Source: Chloroflexota bacterium
GTDB lineage: Bacteria; Chloroflexota; UBA11872
Assembly: GCA_022825895.1 (NCBI GenBank)
Contig: JAJDVX010000019.1
Coordinates: 119,548-183,547, forward strand
Length of the DNA: 64,000 nt
Direction: 5' to 3'
In this document: piece by piece, positions 36,004-44,734 of the stretch
Numbering within the stretch: position 1 is the first letter of the stretch
Layout: each line of letters opens with the position of its first letter
The notes under the pieces: model-generated
Told to the model about the DNA's origin: nothing
The model's input: the letters and a program-made list of their open reading frames with translations, nothing else
Database searches by the model: none
Position numbers and translations under genes: made by a program

Positions 36004-36483
36004 CTACCCGGCGTAGCTCATCCCCGTGTCGCGCAGCGTTGTCGCCGTGCCCTCGCCCATGCCGCCGCCGATCACCTCGCCGAAATACACCACGTGATCC
36101 CCCGGCTGCGACGACGACACCACCTTGCACTCAAACCACGACGTCGCCGCGTCCAGCACCGGCGTCCCGGTCTGGTGCGTCGACACCGGTTCGCCTTCCA
36201 GGCGACCTTCGCCGCTGGTCGACTTCGCCGTGAACTTCAGCGACAGGTCCTTCGACCCCTCCGGCAGGACCGAGATGCTGAACACACCCGTCGCATCGAT
36301 GTTCTTCCGTGTGTGCGCCGTGTCCTGGATCGCCACCGCGAAGATCCGCGGATCGAAGGACACCTGGGACATCCAATTCGCCGTCATCCCATTCGGTTCG
36401 CCGTCCGCCGAAACCGTGCCAACTACGGCCAGGCCGTAGACCACGTCACACAGGGCGTCGGAAGCGGGGTCGCTCTCAGCCAT
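36004..36483 (-). CDS. Flavin reductase-like (FMN-binding split barrel) protein
   Basis: About 159 residues. The pattern GLAVVGTVSADGEPNGMTANWMSQVSFDP, IFAVAIQDTAHTRKNID and FSISVLPEGSKDL is that of flavin reductases of the DIM6/NTAB group, which bind FMN and may supply reduced flavin to monooxygenases or act as oxidoreductases. The ATG at 36483 is chosen because GAGG lies 7 bases upstream; a TTG two codons earlier is possible. It stands alone on its strand. Confidence 0.8.
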   Translation of the reverse strand: MAESDPASDALCDVVYGLAVVGTVSADGEPNGMTANWMSQVSFDPRIFAVAIQDTAHTRKNIDATGVFSISVLPEGSKDLSLKFTAKSTSGEGRLEGEPVSTHQTGTPVLDAATSWFECKVVSSSQPGDHVVYFGEVIGGGMGEGTATTLRDTGMSYAG

Positions 36484-36672
36484 CGTCAATCCTCGTCAAT
36501 GTCGCCGGCGCCAGTCCGCCGGTGTCTCGCCACCGGAGTCTCACACACCAGCCGAATCACGCGTGTACCAGCGCATCCGCAAGACTTCTGGCGCACGGCG
36601 CCTGAGCCGGAGATTCCTGACGGATAGCAGTGCGTGCGGGCCCGCCGCCAGTGCGAGCGGTCGCCGCAAGAG

Positions 36673-36749
<77 letters not shown>

Positions 36750-36986
36750 AAGAAGCCCAGAGTATAGGCCACCCTGTCCACGCAGCCCGCCAGAATCTTG
36801 CGCCGACTCCGCGGCCCACTCGGTTCGTAGCCGCCGGCCACCCCCTGCCGGCAGCCAATCAGCCAGAACCCATGCGTCAAAGTGGTCTCCAGCTTCGGCA
36901 CCGGCGAATCTCCAGTCGTGGACGACGGAGAGTCAATCGAGACGCTCGGCCCAATAGCCGCCGGTTGCCGAAACTGAACGCTGCAG

Positions 36987-39900
36987 TTACTTGATGGCAT
37001 CCGGAGCCGGCGGCCGCAGGTCAATCCGCATCTCCGCGATCCGTTCCGGATCCCCGGCCACGCCGCGGCGTTGAAGCACGGCCAGCATGTCCTCCTGCCT
37101 GGGCTGACCGAACGCCAGTCGATAGAGCGCCAGCGATTCCTGCAGCCGGTCCCATCGCTTCTCGTCGCGACTCAGGGGAAAAGCCATGATTCGCCGGTGG
37201 AGTTGGGCATCGCCGGGGTAAATCCAGTAGGGAGAAAGGTCGCCCAGCCCGTCGTCTCGTTCCGACGCGGCGGCTTCAAAGGCCACGGTCCAGGGGTCGG
37301 CGACGCCCGGGGCCAGCGCGGCCGATCGGTGAGCGGCCGCTACGTTCTTGCGGATGGCGTGACCCTTGTAGCGATCCACCCGGCCCTCGCGCTGCTCGAA
37401 ATCGACCGGGTTGCCGGGGAGGTCCCAGTGGACCACCGAATGGCACCACCAGTGGAAGTCGATGCCCTCCTGGCCTATGGAGGTGGTCGCGAGCACGAAC
37501 GGCCAGAACGGTGAGTTGAAGGCCGCCCTGACCTCCGGGAGCCTGGCTTCGTCCTGGCTGTAACGCGTGCTGCCGAAGCGCATGGCGAAGCGGCTGGGGA
37601 AGGCGATGCCGTCGCCGTCAAAGTGATCGATGTCGGTTGCGCGGTTGACCGACTCCCGTACGGCAATGGCCCGTCGTGCGGTCACCGCAAGCGAGATCAG
37701 CCCATCGTCGGTCGTCGTGTCGGCCCCGGACTCGCCGGCAAGGTGGTGGATGTACTCGTCGAGGACCGCCTGGAGCCCCCCGTCGATGCAATAGCGCGCG
37801 ACCCTGCGCCAATAGGCGCCTTCATCCGCGCGCGCGCTGCCTGGGGCTCCGTAGAGGCCGTCGAGGAGCAGCATCGCGTTGGGACGCGCGAAAAGACTCC
37901 GCAAGCCCGACCCCAGGATCGCCGCCGCGCGCCAGTGGCCCAACTCGGTTACCTGGTCGTCCGCTCGCCGCAGCCGCTTGAGCGCGCGCCACGCGATATT
38001 TCCGGGCGCTCCCAAGCCGAGAAGCGCGGAAGTCGCGACCAGGTCCGCCGGCCGTTCAGATTCCGGCGCCCAATCCCCGAGAGCCTCTTGCATGTGGCTG
38101 ACGTGCGCGACGAGCGCCTCGCCCCGCTCCTCCTCGGACCAGTGATCGGGAGATGCTCCGCGCAGCGCGTCGGCGAGGCTGCCTCGCCACTCCCCGCTGA
38201 GCGCGGAGGCAAGCGGGCTGCCCCGATCGGCCTGCACCGGCGCGAACCAGTGCCAGGCGGCGCTCGCTGTTGCACTGGTGCCGCCGTTCGGTCCGACGAG
38301 TTCCTCGACGCGGCCGGATGCCCATTCGAGGAGACGCTTCACGCTCGGCGACTCGGCGTGGTCGCGGGCGGCGTCCAACGGGTCGGCGCGCGCGGCTAGC
38401 GTCGGCTGCGGCCAGAACAACGCCAGCGTCGACATCGAAGCCGGCCGCCCGCCGGCCATCCGATAGTCAAGGCGCCCTGCGAGAGCTGCCCGGGCCGCTG
38501 GCGTATTCGAGTGGTGCCCCGCTCCGGTGAATATCTGTCGCTGGACCTCGTAGCTCAGGAGCGAAGCGATAGCCGCGGGCGCAGCCACCCAGCCGGAGAA
38601 AATGAGCTGCTTGGTGATCTCGGTCGAATCGACCGATGCATAAGGGCCGCCAAGGCTGTGGTACGGAAGCGACGGCGGCATCCAGAGCAAGCGCCACCAG
38701 CCCTTTTTCAGCGTCGCCCCGTACAGCGCGCGCATCCGGGCGTTTGCCCAGTCGAGCGGCCGAAACTGCTCAACCTCGGATTTGTCGATGCGCTGCGCGC
38801 CCCGAAACAGCGGTACCAGCCGAGCCCGACGGTCCGCATCCTTCATCCAGTCACGCACGCGCTCCCCAACCCGATATCCGCTCAGGAAGTTGAGGAAGTA
38901 GGGCGCTGATTTCCAGTACTCGACGCCAAGCGGCGCATTCACCTCGTCCGCGACCCGTCGCAGCGCCACGAAGCCGGCAAAGTCGTCCGATAGCACGCGA
39001 AACTGATTCGTCGCCGCATCCAGGGTCGTCAAGCGCCGGTCGCCCGTGGGTCGCTCGGTTCGGGCTATCCACTTCCGCAATTGCGATTGCACCCGGTCTC
39101 GGATCGCCGCCGTCGGCTCGCCCGCCAGCGCCGCCTGCCGCATGGCGTCCAGATCGGCCTGCAGGGCTTCCACGGGCTCATCGGAGTCCGCCAGGAACTC
39201 CAGCGTCTTGAGGAAGTCCGCGTAATGTCCACCACCCTCGTCGGCTTCCTCCGCATACGTGAACGGCTTGTACGGCGTTGCCGAGAGCAGCAGCACGCGC
39301 GCGTCGGACTGGTTGAAGAACTCGTGCGCCAGTTCGGCCGCCTCGCCGCCGGTCTTCACGTCGAGCAGGTCTCGAAAGCGCTGGAACTCGTCCAGGATCA
39401 CCAGGTCCGGCTCGAGCGCCGTCACCGCGGCTCGCGCGAGCATTCGCCGCAGGCCGCCGACGATCCGGCGGGCCGATGCACGCTGGCTATCGGTCAGAGT
39501 CTCTCGCTCTTCGACCTCTTCGATCAGGGCGGCGAGCGACCGTGGCTCGCCACTCCGATCGAACGCCTGGAGAAACGTCCGTTGAATGCTCGACTCGAAG
39601 GGCCGCGAACGCACGGGGGCGACGTACCAGTCGACAAATCTCTGCCGGGTCGACACGCCGCCCTGGAAGATCCGCTCGGCCGCGGTTGCTTGCGCGCCGC
39701 TGAGGCCAAGGTGATTGCGCATCAGGACGTAGAGCACGGCACGCTCTATCGCTGTCCCCAGTTGCCATCCGAATTGGAACGATGTGGCTGGCGTGAAGGC
39801 GACGAACGTGGCCGGCTTGCCGGCGCCGCCGAGCGCGGGTTTGAACACGTCCGGCTGCCTGATCAACAGGGTAAGCCGCGTCGCAAGGCTCGGGCTTTCC

Positions 39901-40187
39901 GAGCCCGTGGCGTTCAGCTTGCGAATGTTCTGCGAAGCAATGTCCGCGTTGGAGCACACGTAGACGATGTCGATGCGCCTTACGTGGTCCACCTGCTGTA
40001 GGTGCTCAAGGGTCCGGGCAATGACTTCCTGCGCTACGTGCGTCTTGCCCAGTCCCGTCTCGTCCGCCACCAGGAAGCGTCGCGACGAGTCCTCATCCCG
40101 ATACAGCCGCCGAAAGGCGTGATCCGCGGTCGCTCGCTGAAAGTCGCTGAGCGCTGTGCCCCGATCTTCTCGGGTTGTCTGAGTCAC
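36987..40187 (-). CDS. SNF2/DEAD-like helicase of a helicase-PLD-DUF6361 cassette
   Basis: A 1066-residue superfamily 2 helicase. Walker A DETGLGKT is at residues 42-49, the DExx box DEFQ near 265, and motif III SATP near 300. The C-terminal RecA domain has ATTSIGQEGIDFHWW and motif VI QREGRVDRYKG around 890-935. It starts inside the PLD gene by 4 bases and so is co-translated. Helicase plus PLD nuclease plus DUF6361 is a recurrent three-gene set in defence islands. From memory it may correspond to the system named Azaca, but I cannot verify that here. Confidence 0.85.
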   Translation of the reverse strand: MTQTTREDRGTALSDFQRATADHAFRRLYRDEDSSRRFLVADETGLGKTHVAQEVIARTLEHLQQVDHVRRIDIVYVCSNADIASQNIRKLNATGSESPSLATRLTLLIRQPDVFKPALGGAGKPATFVAFTPATSFQFGWQLGTAIERAVLYVLMRNHLGLSGAQATAAERIFQGGVSTRQRFVDWYVAPVRSRPFESSIQRTFLQAFDRSGEPRSLAALIEEVEERETLTDSQRASARRIVGGLRRMLARAAVTALEPDLVILDEFQRFRDLLDVKTGGEAAELAHEFFNQSDARVLLLSATPYKPFTYAEEADEGGGHYADFLKTLEFLADSDEPVEALQADLDAMRQAALAGEPTAAIRDRVQSQLRKWIARTERPTGDRRLTTLDAATNQFRVLSDDFAGFVALRRVADEVNAPLGVEYWKSAPYFLNFLSGYRVGERVRDWMKDADRRARLVPLFRGAQRIDKSEVEQFRPLDWANARMRALYGATLKKGWWRLLWMPPSLPYHSLGGPYASVDSTEITKQLIFSGWVAAPAAIASLLSYEVQRQIFTGAGHHSNTPAARAALAGRLDYRMAGGRPASMSTLALFWPQPTLAARADPLDAARDHAESPSVKRLLEWASGRVEELVGPNGGTSATASAAWHWFAPVQADRGSPLASALSGEWRGSLADALRGASPDHWSEEERGEALVAHVSHMQEALGDWAPESERPADLVATSALLGLGAPGNIAWRALKRLRRADDQVTELGHWRAAAILGSGLRSLFARPNAMLLLDGLYGAPGSARADEGAYWRRVARYCIDGGLQAVLDEYIHHLAGESGADTTTDDGLISLAVTARRAIAVRESVNRATDIDHFDGDGIAFPSRFAMRFGSTRYSQDEARLPEVRAAFNSPFWPFVLATTSIGQEGIDFHWWCHSVVHWDLPGNPVDFEQREGRVDRYKGHAIRKNVAAAHRSAALAPGVADPWTVAFEAAASERDDGLGDLSPYWIYPGDAQLHRRIMAFPLSRDEKRWDRLQESLALYRLAFGQPRQEDMLAVLQRRGVAGDPERIAEMRIDLRPPAPDAIK

Positions 40188-42016
40188 GAAGCCTCCGCGC
40201 GCATCGCGCGCCGCGCCTCAAGGACCGGCAGCCACACGTCGTCCCAGCCCGGCGGCAGGACCTTCCGCCCAAGCGGCGACCGGCGCAAGTGCTCGATGAT
40301 CTCGTCCAGGTGATCGATGGACTCCGGACTCTCCGCCAGCGCGCGCGCCAGCAGCTCCAGCACGCCTTGCCCGGCGCCTCCCGCCCAGCGTCCCGACCCC
40401 TCGCCATTCACTGCGATTTCAGTGATCGTTCCGGAGGCGAGCCCGATAAGCAGGGCGAGCAGCCGCAGGAACTTCTCCGGCGTGTCGATCTGCCGGGCAA
40501 AGATCTGCCGGAATCGGTCGTCAGGCGTGCCTTCGAGCTGTGAGCAGACCACCGTCGAGCGCTCCAGCGGCTTCCCCTTGACCGTCTGGCTCGCGGAGAG
40601 GCGAAGGAAGGCCGTGATATCTGCCAACTCGCAGGGCGGCAACTTGACGTCAAGCGGCTCCGCGGGATTGAGCGGATGGGCCTCGTCCGGACGGTTGTGG
40701 GGAGCGATCGTGACGCAGGCCCCATCCGGGATGCGCCGCGGCGCCTCGTCGGCCGTTATTTGCGCGACCCACCCCTCGGATTCCTCGGAAACGGTTGTCC
40801 GGAAGCGGATCCCTCCCGCGATATCGATCAGCAGATTCTCGATCGCTCGGGCGTCTTCGCTGGTCGGATCGTCACAACACTCCGTACTGGGATCGTACGG
40901 CGTCAGCATGGCCCGAAGCGGCGCGTCGTCGCCCACCAGCGCGTCGACCCCAAGCGTCCGTTTCGGGCCCTCGAGCTCACAGAGAAACTCCACGTTCCGG
41001 CTCAGTCCCGCATCCGTCGCGTTGGCCGAGCCAACGAAGAGATGCGCCCGCTTGCCGCGCTCGACCGCAAAGACCTTGGCATGCAGCTGCGTAAAGAAAC
41101 TCCGGTCGGTCTCCCCTTCGGGGTCATCCCCAGCCAGGCTCGCCGTCGGATCGAGCTCAAAGACATCCACATGCTCAAGCGCGTCCTCTGGCAGAGCATC
41201 GAGCTCCGCGCCGCGCGAGATGAGCGCGTACCGACGGCCGGACCTTGGCGGAAAGATCCGCCGAATCGCGCCCTCACGGACGAACGGCGAAATCACTAGC
41301 TTTCGATACCCGCGGAAGTGCTCCTCGACCGGAAACCGTCGCGCATACGGAAGTCCGATCGGATGAAAGCGGGCCTTGTGAACGCCGCTCGGCACCTCCC
41401 ATTCGACCCGCCGCAGCTCCTCGGCGAGCTCGGTCAGAACCTCGTGACGGTCCGGCGACACCGGCGTCGCGGCCAACCCGGGCAATGCGCGAATGAATCG
41501 CGCGAGCGGCTCGCTGCTCTGGTTGATCCGACCCGCACGCCGGCCGTCCAGCCAAAGAATCGTGTCCCAGCTGCGATCTGAGGTGAGATTCCGGGAGAGC
41601 ACCACCAGCCGATATGCGGGTTCCTCGGATTCGTCGCGGAATCGGAGCACCCACGTCTTCGGATGAAAAATGTGGCCTGGCCGCGGCCGCCGCACCTCGT
41701 GGACCACATCTTCCAGCAGCGCAAGCAAGTCGGATGGCCACCGCCCGGCCCCGATGGCGCCGGCCTGGCAGAAGATGTCAATCCGCTCGCTCATCCCCCG
41801 CAGTGACTGCATGACCTCGATGGGATCCGGCTGCTCATCCAATCGAAAACCGGCGAACGCCAGCGGGACCGTCAGCGCCGTCTCCAGACCGAGCGTGAAT
41901 GTTGTCGCCACGGCCCGATCCAGCGAGCAACCCGCCGGCGGTCGCAGCGCGTCCAGCAGCAACTCTCGGCTGTCAGGCGCCAGCACCACCGTTCTCCCGT
42001 CCGTCCACGATCTCAT
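40184..42016 (-). CDS. Phospholipase D-like putative nuclease (defence cassette)
   Basis: A 610-residue protein with two HxK half-sites of the PLD superfamily: HPK at residues 118-120 with a downstream SRNLTSD (N143), and LHAK at 311-314 with GSANATDAGLS (N332). Together they form one active site, typical of PLD-type nucleases such as those in antiphage systems. The C-terminal 250 residues are unassigned. It overlaps both neighbours (helicase and DUF6361), which supports a single functional unit. Confidence 0.8.
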   Translation of the reverse strand: MRSWTDGRTVVLAPDSRELLLDALRPPAGCSLDRAVATTFTLGLETALTVPLAFAGFRLDEQPDPIEVMQSLRGMSERIDIFCQAGAIGAGRWPSDLLALLEDVVHEVRRPRPGHIFHPKTWVLRFRDESEEPAYRLVVLSRNLTSDRSWDTILWLDGRRAGRINQSSEPLARFIRALPGLAATPVSPDRHEVLTELAEELRRVEWEVPSGVHKARFHPIGLPYARRFPVEEHFRGYRKLVISPFVREGAIRRIFPPRSGRRYALISRGAELDALPEDALEHVDVFELDPTASLAGDDPEGETDRSFFTQLHAKVFAVERGKRAHLFVGSANATDAGLSRNVEFLCELEGPKRTLGVDALVGDDAPLRAMLTPYDPSTECCDDPTSEDARAIENLLIDIAGGIRFRTTVSEESEGWVAQITADEAPRRIPDGACVTIAPHNRPDEAHPLNPAEPLDVKLPPCELADITAFLRLSASQTVKGKPLERSTVVCSQLEGTPDDRFRQIFARQIDTPEKFLRLLALLIGLASGTITEIAVNGEGSGRWAGGAGQGVLELLARALAESPESIDHLDEIIEHLRRSPLGRKVLPPGWDDVWLPVLEARRAMRAEAS

Positions 42017-43196
42017 TGAGAATCCGCCTGACGACCGTCCAGCGGAAATTGAGACGTCCGGACCCGGACGCCCCGCCCCACTGCCGCATCAGCTTTTCAT
42101 TGATCAGCCGCGCCTGGCCGCGCTTCTGCACGCGTTCCCGATTCCGAATCAGCTCCCGCGCCTCGCTGTCGTCCGCCACCTGTCCGCCGCTATTTCGCGC
42201 CAGGTCAACCCACTCGGATACGAATGAACGCGTCGGCAACGCGGCAGGCCGACCCCGTGCGGCGACCAGCGCCCACAACCCATTCAGGTCCCAGGCCCCC
42301 GCGTCGATTGCCTGAAAATCCTCCTGCCACTCGTCCAGCCGGCTCCTGTACCGGTCCCGGCGCCCCTCGTACCTTGAGAGACCCAATTCCTCCGCCCGTT
42401 CGGCCAGCAGCAGGTTGTAGAGCAGCGCGGCCCCGTGCATCGCCACCGAAAACCGTCGAGCCTCGTCCAGCGCGTCCCGGACCGGACCCTCCGCCCTAAC
42501 AGCCTCTGGATCCTCCCAGGCATACGCGTAGTCCGAGTGGCGTTTCTGCTGCGACACCAGGAACTGAAGCAGGCTATCGGGCACCGCCGCGACGATCCGC
42601 TCCGCAAGCCACGTCGCCTCGTCGTGCGTCAGGCTGAAATCGCAACAGGCAAGGTCGAAAAAATCGTCCGGCGGCGATGGAATCGAGGGCGCCCACACCG
42701 CGTCCGACTGCTCCAGGAACTCCGTCGCTTCATCCTGCGGGTGTGCAACTTGTCGGAGACCCGCAACCTGGCCCTCCGTACCGTCGCGCCGCAAGATGCC
42801 GAATCGTTGCAGGGAGTTCCAGTAGATCGTCGACGGCAGGATTCGCACCGCGGGCCCCACGACGCGCCCGATCAACCCCGCGTGGTCCCCGCCCGCCCGC
42901 AGCGCGCCGATCAGCCGCCGTTCACGCCCATCAACCCACGCCGAGAGCTTCTGGCCGCCGTGTCCCCGGCGCACTCCCTCGCGATACAGCCACGGCACAA
43001 ACAGCAGGTACCGGGCCCGCGTGAGCAGAAACGAGGTTCCCGGAAACAGCGTGTCGCTCAGCGCGTCCCGGATCCGGCCGATCCCCAGCTCGTCGCGGCT
43101 CTCGGGCTGCAAGAACATCGAAACAATCTCCCGGGCCCGTCGCTGGTCGGACTCCGAATAGTCGAGCCACGCCAGAACCGCCGGCGACATGAACAT
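41973..43196 (-). CDS. DUF6361 family protein (defence cassette)
   Basis: A 407-residue protein beginning FMSPAVLAWLDYSESDQRRAREIVSMF with ESRDELGIGRIRDALSDTLFPGTS and TRARYLLFVPWLYRE, the conserved N-terminal block of DUF6361. No enzyme motif is visible. It is the first gene of the minus-strand cassette and its 3' end overlaps the PLD gene by 44 bases. The family name is from recognition of this block; the biochemical role is unknown. Confidence 0.75.
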   Translation of the reverse strand: MFMSPAVLAWLDYSESDQRRAREIVSMFLQPESRDELGIGRIRDALSDTLFPGTSFLLTRARYLLFVPWLYREGVRRGHGGQKLSAWVDGRERRLIGALRAGGDHAGLIGRVVGPAVRILPSTIYWNSLQRFGILRRDGTEGQVAGLRQVAHPQDEATEFLEQSDAVWAPSIPSPPDDFFDLACCDFSLTHDEATWLAERIVAAVPDSLLQFLVSQQKRHSDYAYAWEDPEAVRAEGPVRDALDEARRFSVAMHGAALLYNLLLAERAEELGLSRYEGRRDRYRSRLDEWQEDFQAIDAGAWDLNGLWALVAARGRPAALPTRSFVSEWVDLARNSGGQVADDSEARELIRNRERVQKRGQARLINEKLMRQWGGASGSGRLNFRWTVVRRILNEIVDGRENGGAGA

Positions 43197-43373
43197 ATCC
43201 TCACGCGCGCGTCCGCCCGGGGAATTACAGCGCGCGCCGGCCCCAACCGCAAGTCAGAAGCCGCACCAGGCCGCACGTCGCCCACTCGCCCGGCCCCGCC
43301 CGCGCGCCATGAGCGAACCGACACCCCGCCACCTTCAGTCCCGCGCCCACCAACACCTCAGGCCCTGCTCGCC

Positions 43374-44345
43374 CTAGACAAACACCCCATCCGGATCCAA
43401 CGCCCCCCGCACCACCGCAACCGCCCCAGACCCCACTTGCCCCCCACTTTCCCCCTCGCCCCATTGAATTGCCCCGTCTGCTCCTTCTCCCTCTCCCGGT
43501 GGGTGTGGGCTGGGGTGTGGGTCTTCCGCGCAACCAGCCTCAGCTCGGCCACCCCTGTCAATCTCGCCCCGCTCCACCCGCGCCGCAATCCCACGTCCCA
43601 GCAACCCCGACGCATCGGCTTCCGCCACCCCCCACTCCCCATAAACCCCAACCACCCGCAACCCGTCCGACGACCCAACCGCCCGCACAGCCCCCGCCAT
43701 TCCGTCCAGTGCCTGCCCCGCCGTCCCCGGCGCCAGGTCCTCGCACCGCACCAGGGCCGCCGCGCTCTCCAGCTCGGCGCGGTCCAGCGTCTCCCCCGGC
43801 GCGTTGTCCGATATCCGCCGCCCCCGCACCCGCAGCGTCAACTCCACCATCGCCCCCAGCCGACCCTCGCAGCCCCACAGCGCGTGCGTCACCCCGTACC
43901 CCACCGAGTTCTTCACCGTCGCCCCGCCCACCGTCAGCACCTCCCCCGTCCCGTCCACCAGCCGCGCCCCCAGCACCCACCGCCGCGCCGGCCCGTCCTG
44001 CGCCGCAATCGTCGTCCCTCGCCCCGAGGCAATCAGACCCCCCACCGTCCCCGGCGCCTCCACCCGCCGCACCGGCCACACCAGTCCCAGCCGCGCCAGC
44101 GCCTCGTCCAGCTCCGCCAACAACACCCCCGCCCCCACCCGAACCGTAAAGTCCCGCCCCGCCACCGCAATCCCACCAAGCCCTACGGTTGAAACTCGAT
44201 CCCAGCATTCAGCCTGCGGCTGCAGGAACCGCTCCACGCTCCGCGACCCAACCACCCGCAACCGCACCCCAGCCCCCCGCGCCCCCTGCACCACCTCCTG
44301 AACCTCCCCAACCGTCGCCACGTCCACTACCGCCCTACCGTCCAT
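43374..44345 (-). CDS. FAD-binding oxidase, GlcE-like, carrying an in-frame repeat
   Basis: A 323-residue protein from ATG at 44345 that resembles GlcE, the FAD-binding subunit of glycolate oxidase. VDVATVGEVQEVV opens an FAD-binding-4 domain; VRRVEAPGTVGGLIASGRGT and TVKNSVGYGVTHALWGCEGRLG carry the flavin contacts. The end LDPDGVFV is typical of the group. Residues about 270-287 (DPHPSPHPPGEGEG) come from a dispersed palindromic repeat inserted without breaking the frame. No glcD or glcF is adjacent. It may still fold if the insert lies in a loop. Confidence 0.7.
   Translation of the reverse strand: MDGRAVVDVATVGEVQEVVQGARGAGVRLRVVGSRSVERFLQPQAECWDRVSTVGLGGIAVAGRDFTVRVGAGVLLAELDEALARLGLVWPVRRVEAPGTVGGLIASGRGTTIAAQDGPARRWVLGARLVDGTGEVLTVGGATVKNSVGYGVTHALWGCEGRLGAMVELTLRVRGRRISDNAPGETLDRAELESAAALVRCEDLAPGTAGQALDGMAGAVRAVGSSDGLRVVGVYGEWGVAEADASGLLGRGIAARVERGEIDRGGRAEAGCAEDPHPSPHPPGEGEGADGAIQWGEGESGGQVGSGAVAVVRGALDPDGVFV
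43486..43536. repeat. Palindromic repeat copy within the glcE-like gene
   Basis: The CCCTCTCCC and GGTGGGTGTGGGCTGGGGTGTGGG strings followed by TCTTCCGCGCAACCA match the units at 15.9-16.6 kb and 35.6 kb. It lies near the 3' end of the glcE-like coding region and adds codons in frame, which is direct evidence that the element has moved or been copied. Confidence 0.7.
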
Positions 44346-44734
44346 CCCGTTCCCCACACCCCTCCCAACCAACGCCCCGAACCATATCGCGCCCCCACCC
44401 CGCCCGCCCCTCCGGCGTCCCGCCCGCTTCCCAACCGGCCTCCTCCCGCCCGCTAGGCCCCCTCCTGCGTACCGGCCGGTTTCTAACCGGCCTCTTCGGT
44501 CGTGCGCTATCGCCTCACCCCCGCCCCCTCCTGCGGACCGCCCGGTTTCCAACCGACCTCCTCCGTCCCCGTTCGTGGTGAGCCCGCCCGTAGTCTTTCG
44601 AAGAGCCCGCCCTGAGCCAGCCGAAGGGGCCGAGTCGAACCACCCATCGGATGCAGCAACCACCCTCCGCATCCCATCCTTGTCTTACGTACCGGCCGGT
44701 TTCTAACCGGCCTCTTCCGCTCCCGCCCCCCGAC
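44346..44734. other. Repeat-rich intergenic region between glcE-like gene and hsdR
   Basis: No credible gene. It carries three copies of a hairpin of form CCGGTTTCTAACCGG: 44470-44492, 44536-44559 (diverged) and 44690-44712; a fourth is at 48408-48430. Positions 44570-44643 hold a long copy of the CGTTCGTGGTGAGCC...TCGAACCAC repeat also found at 17511-17560. The hairpins could act as terminators of the hsdR transcript but lack T-tracts. Confidence 0.65.

Noticed and set aside
36987..43196. DISARM assignment
   Set aside because: There is a helicase and a PLD gene but no DUF1998 gene or DISARM methylase; the third gene is DUF6361.
42435..44192. A 585-codon plus-strand open frame
   Set aside because: It is antisense to the DUF6361 and glcE-like genes, and its arginine/proline-rich product is typical of high-GC shadow frames.
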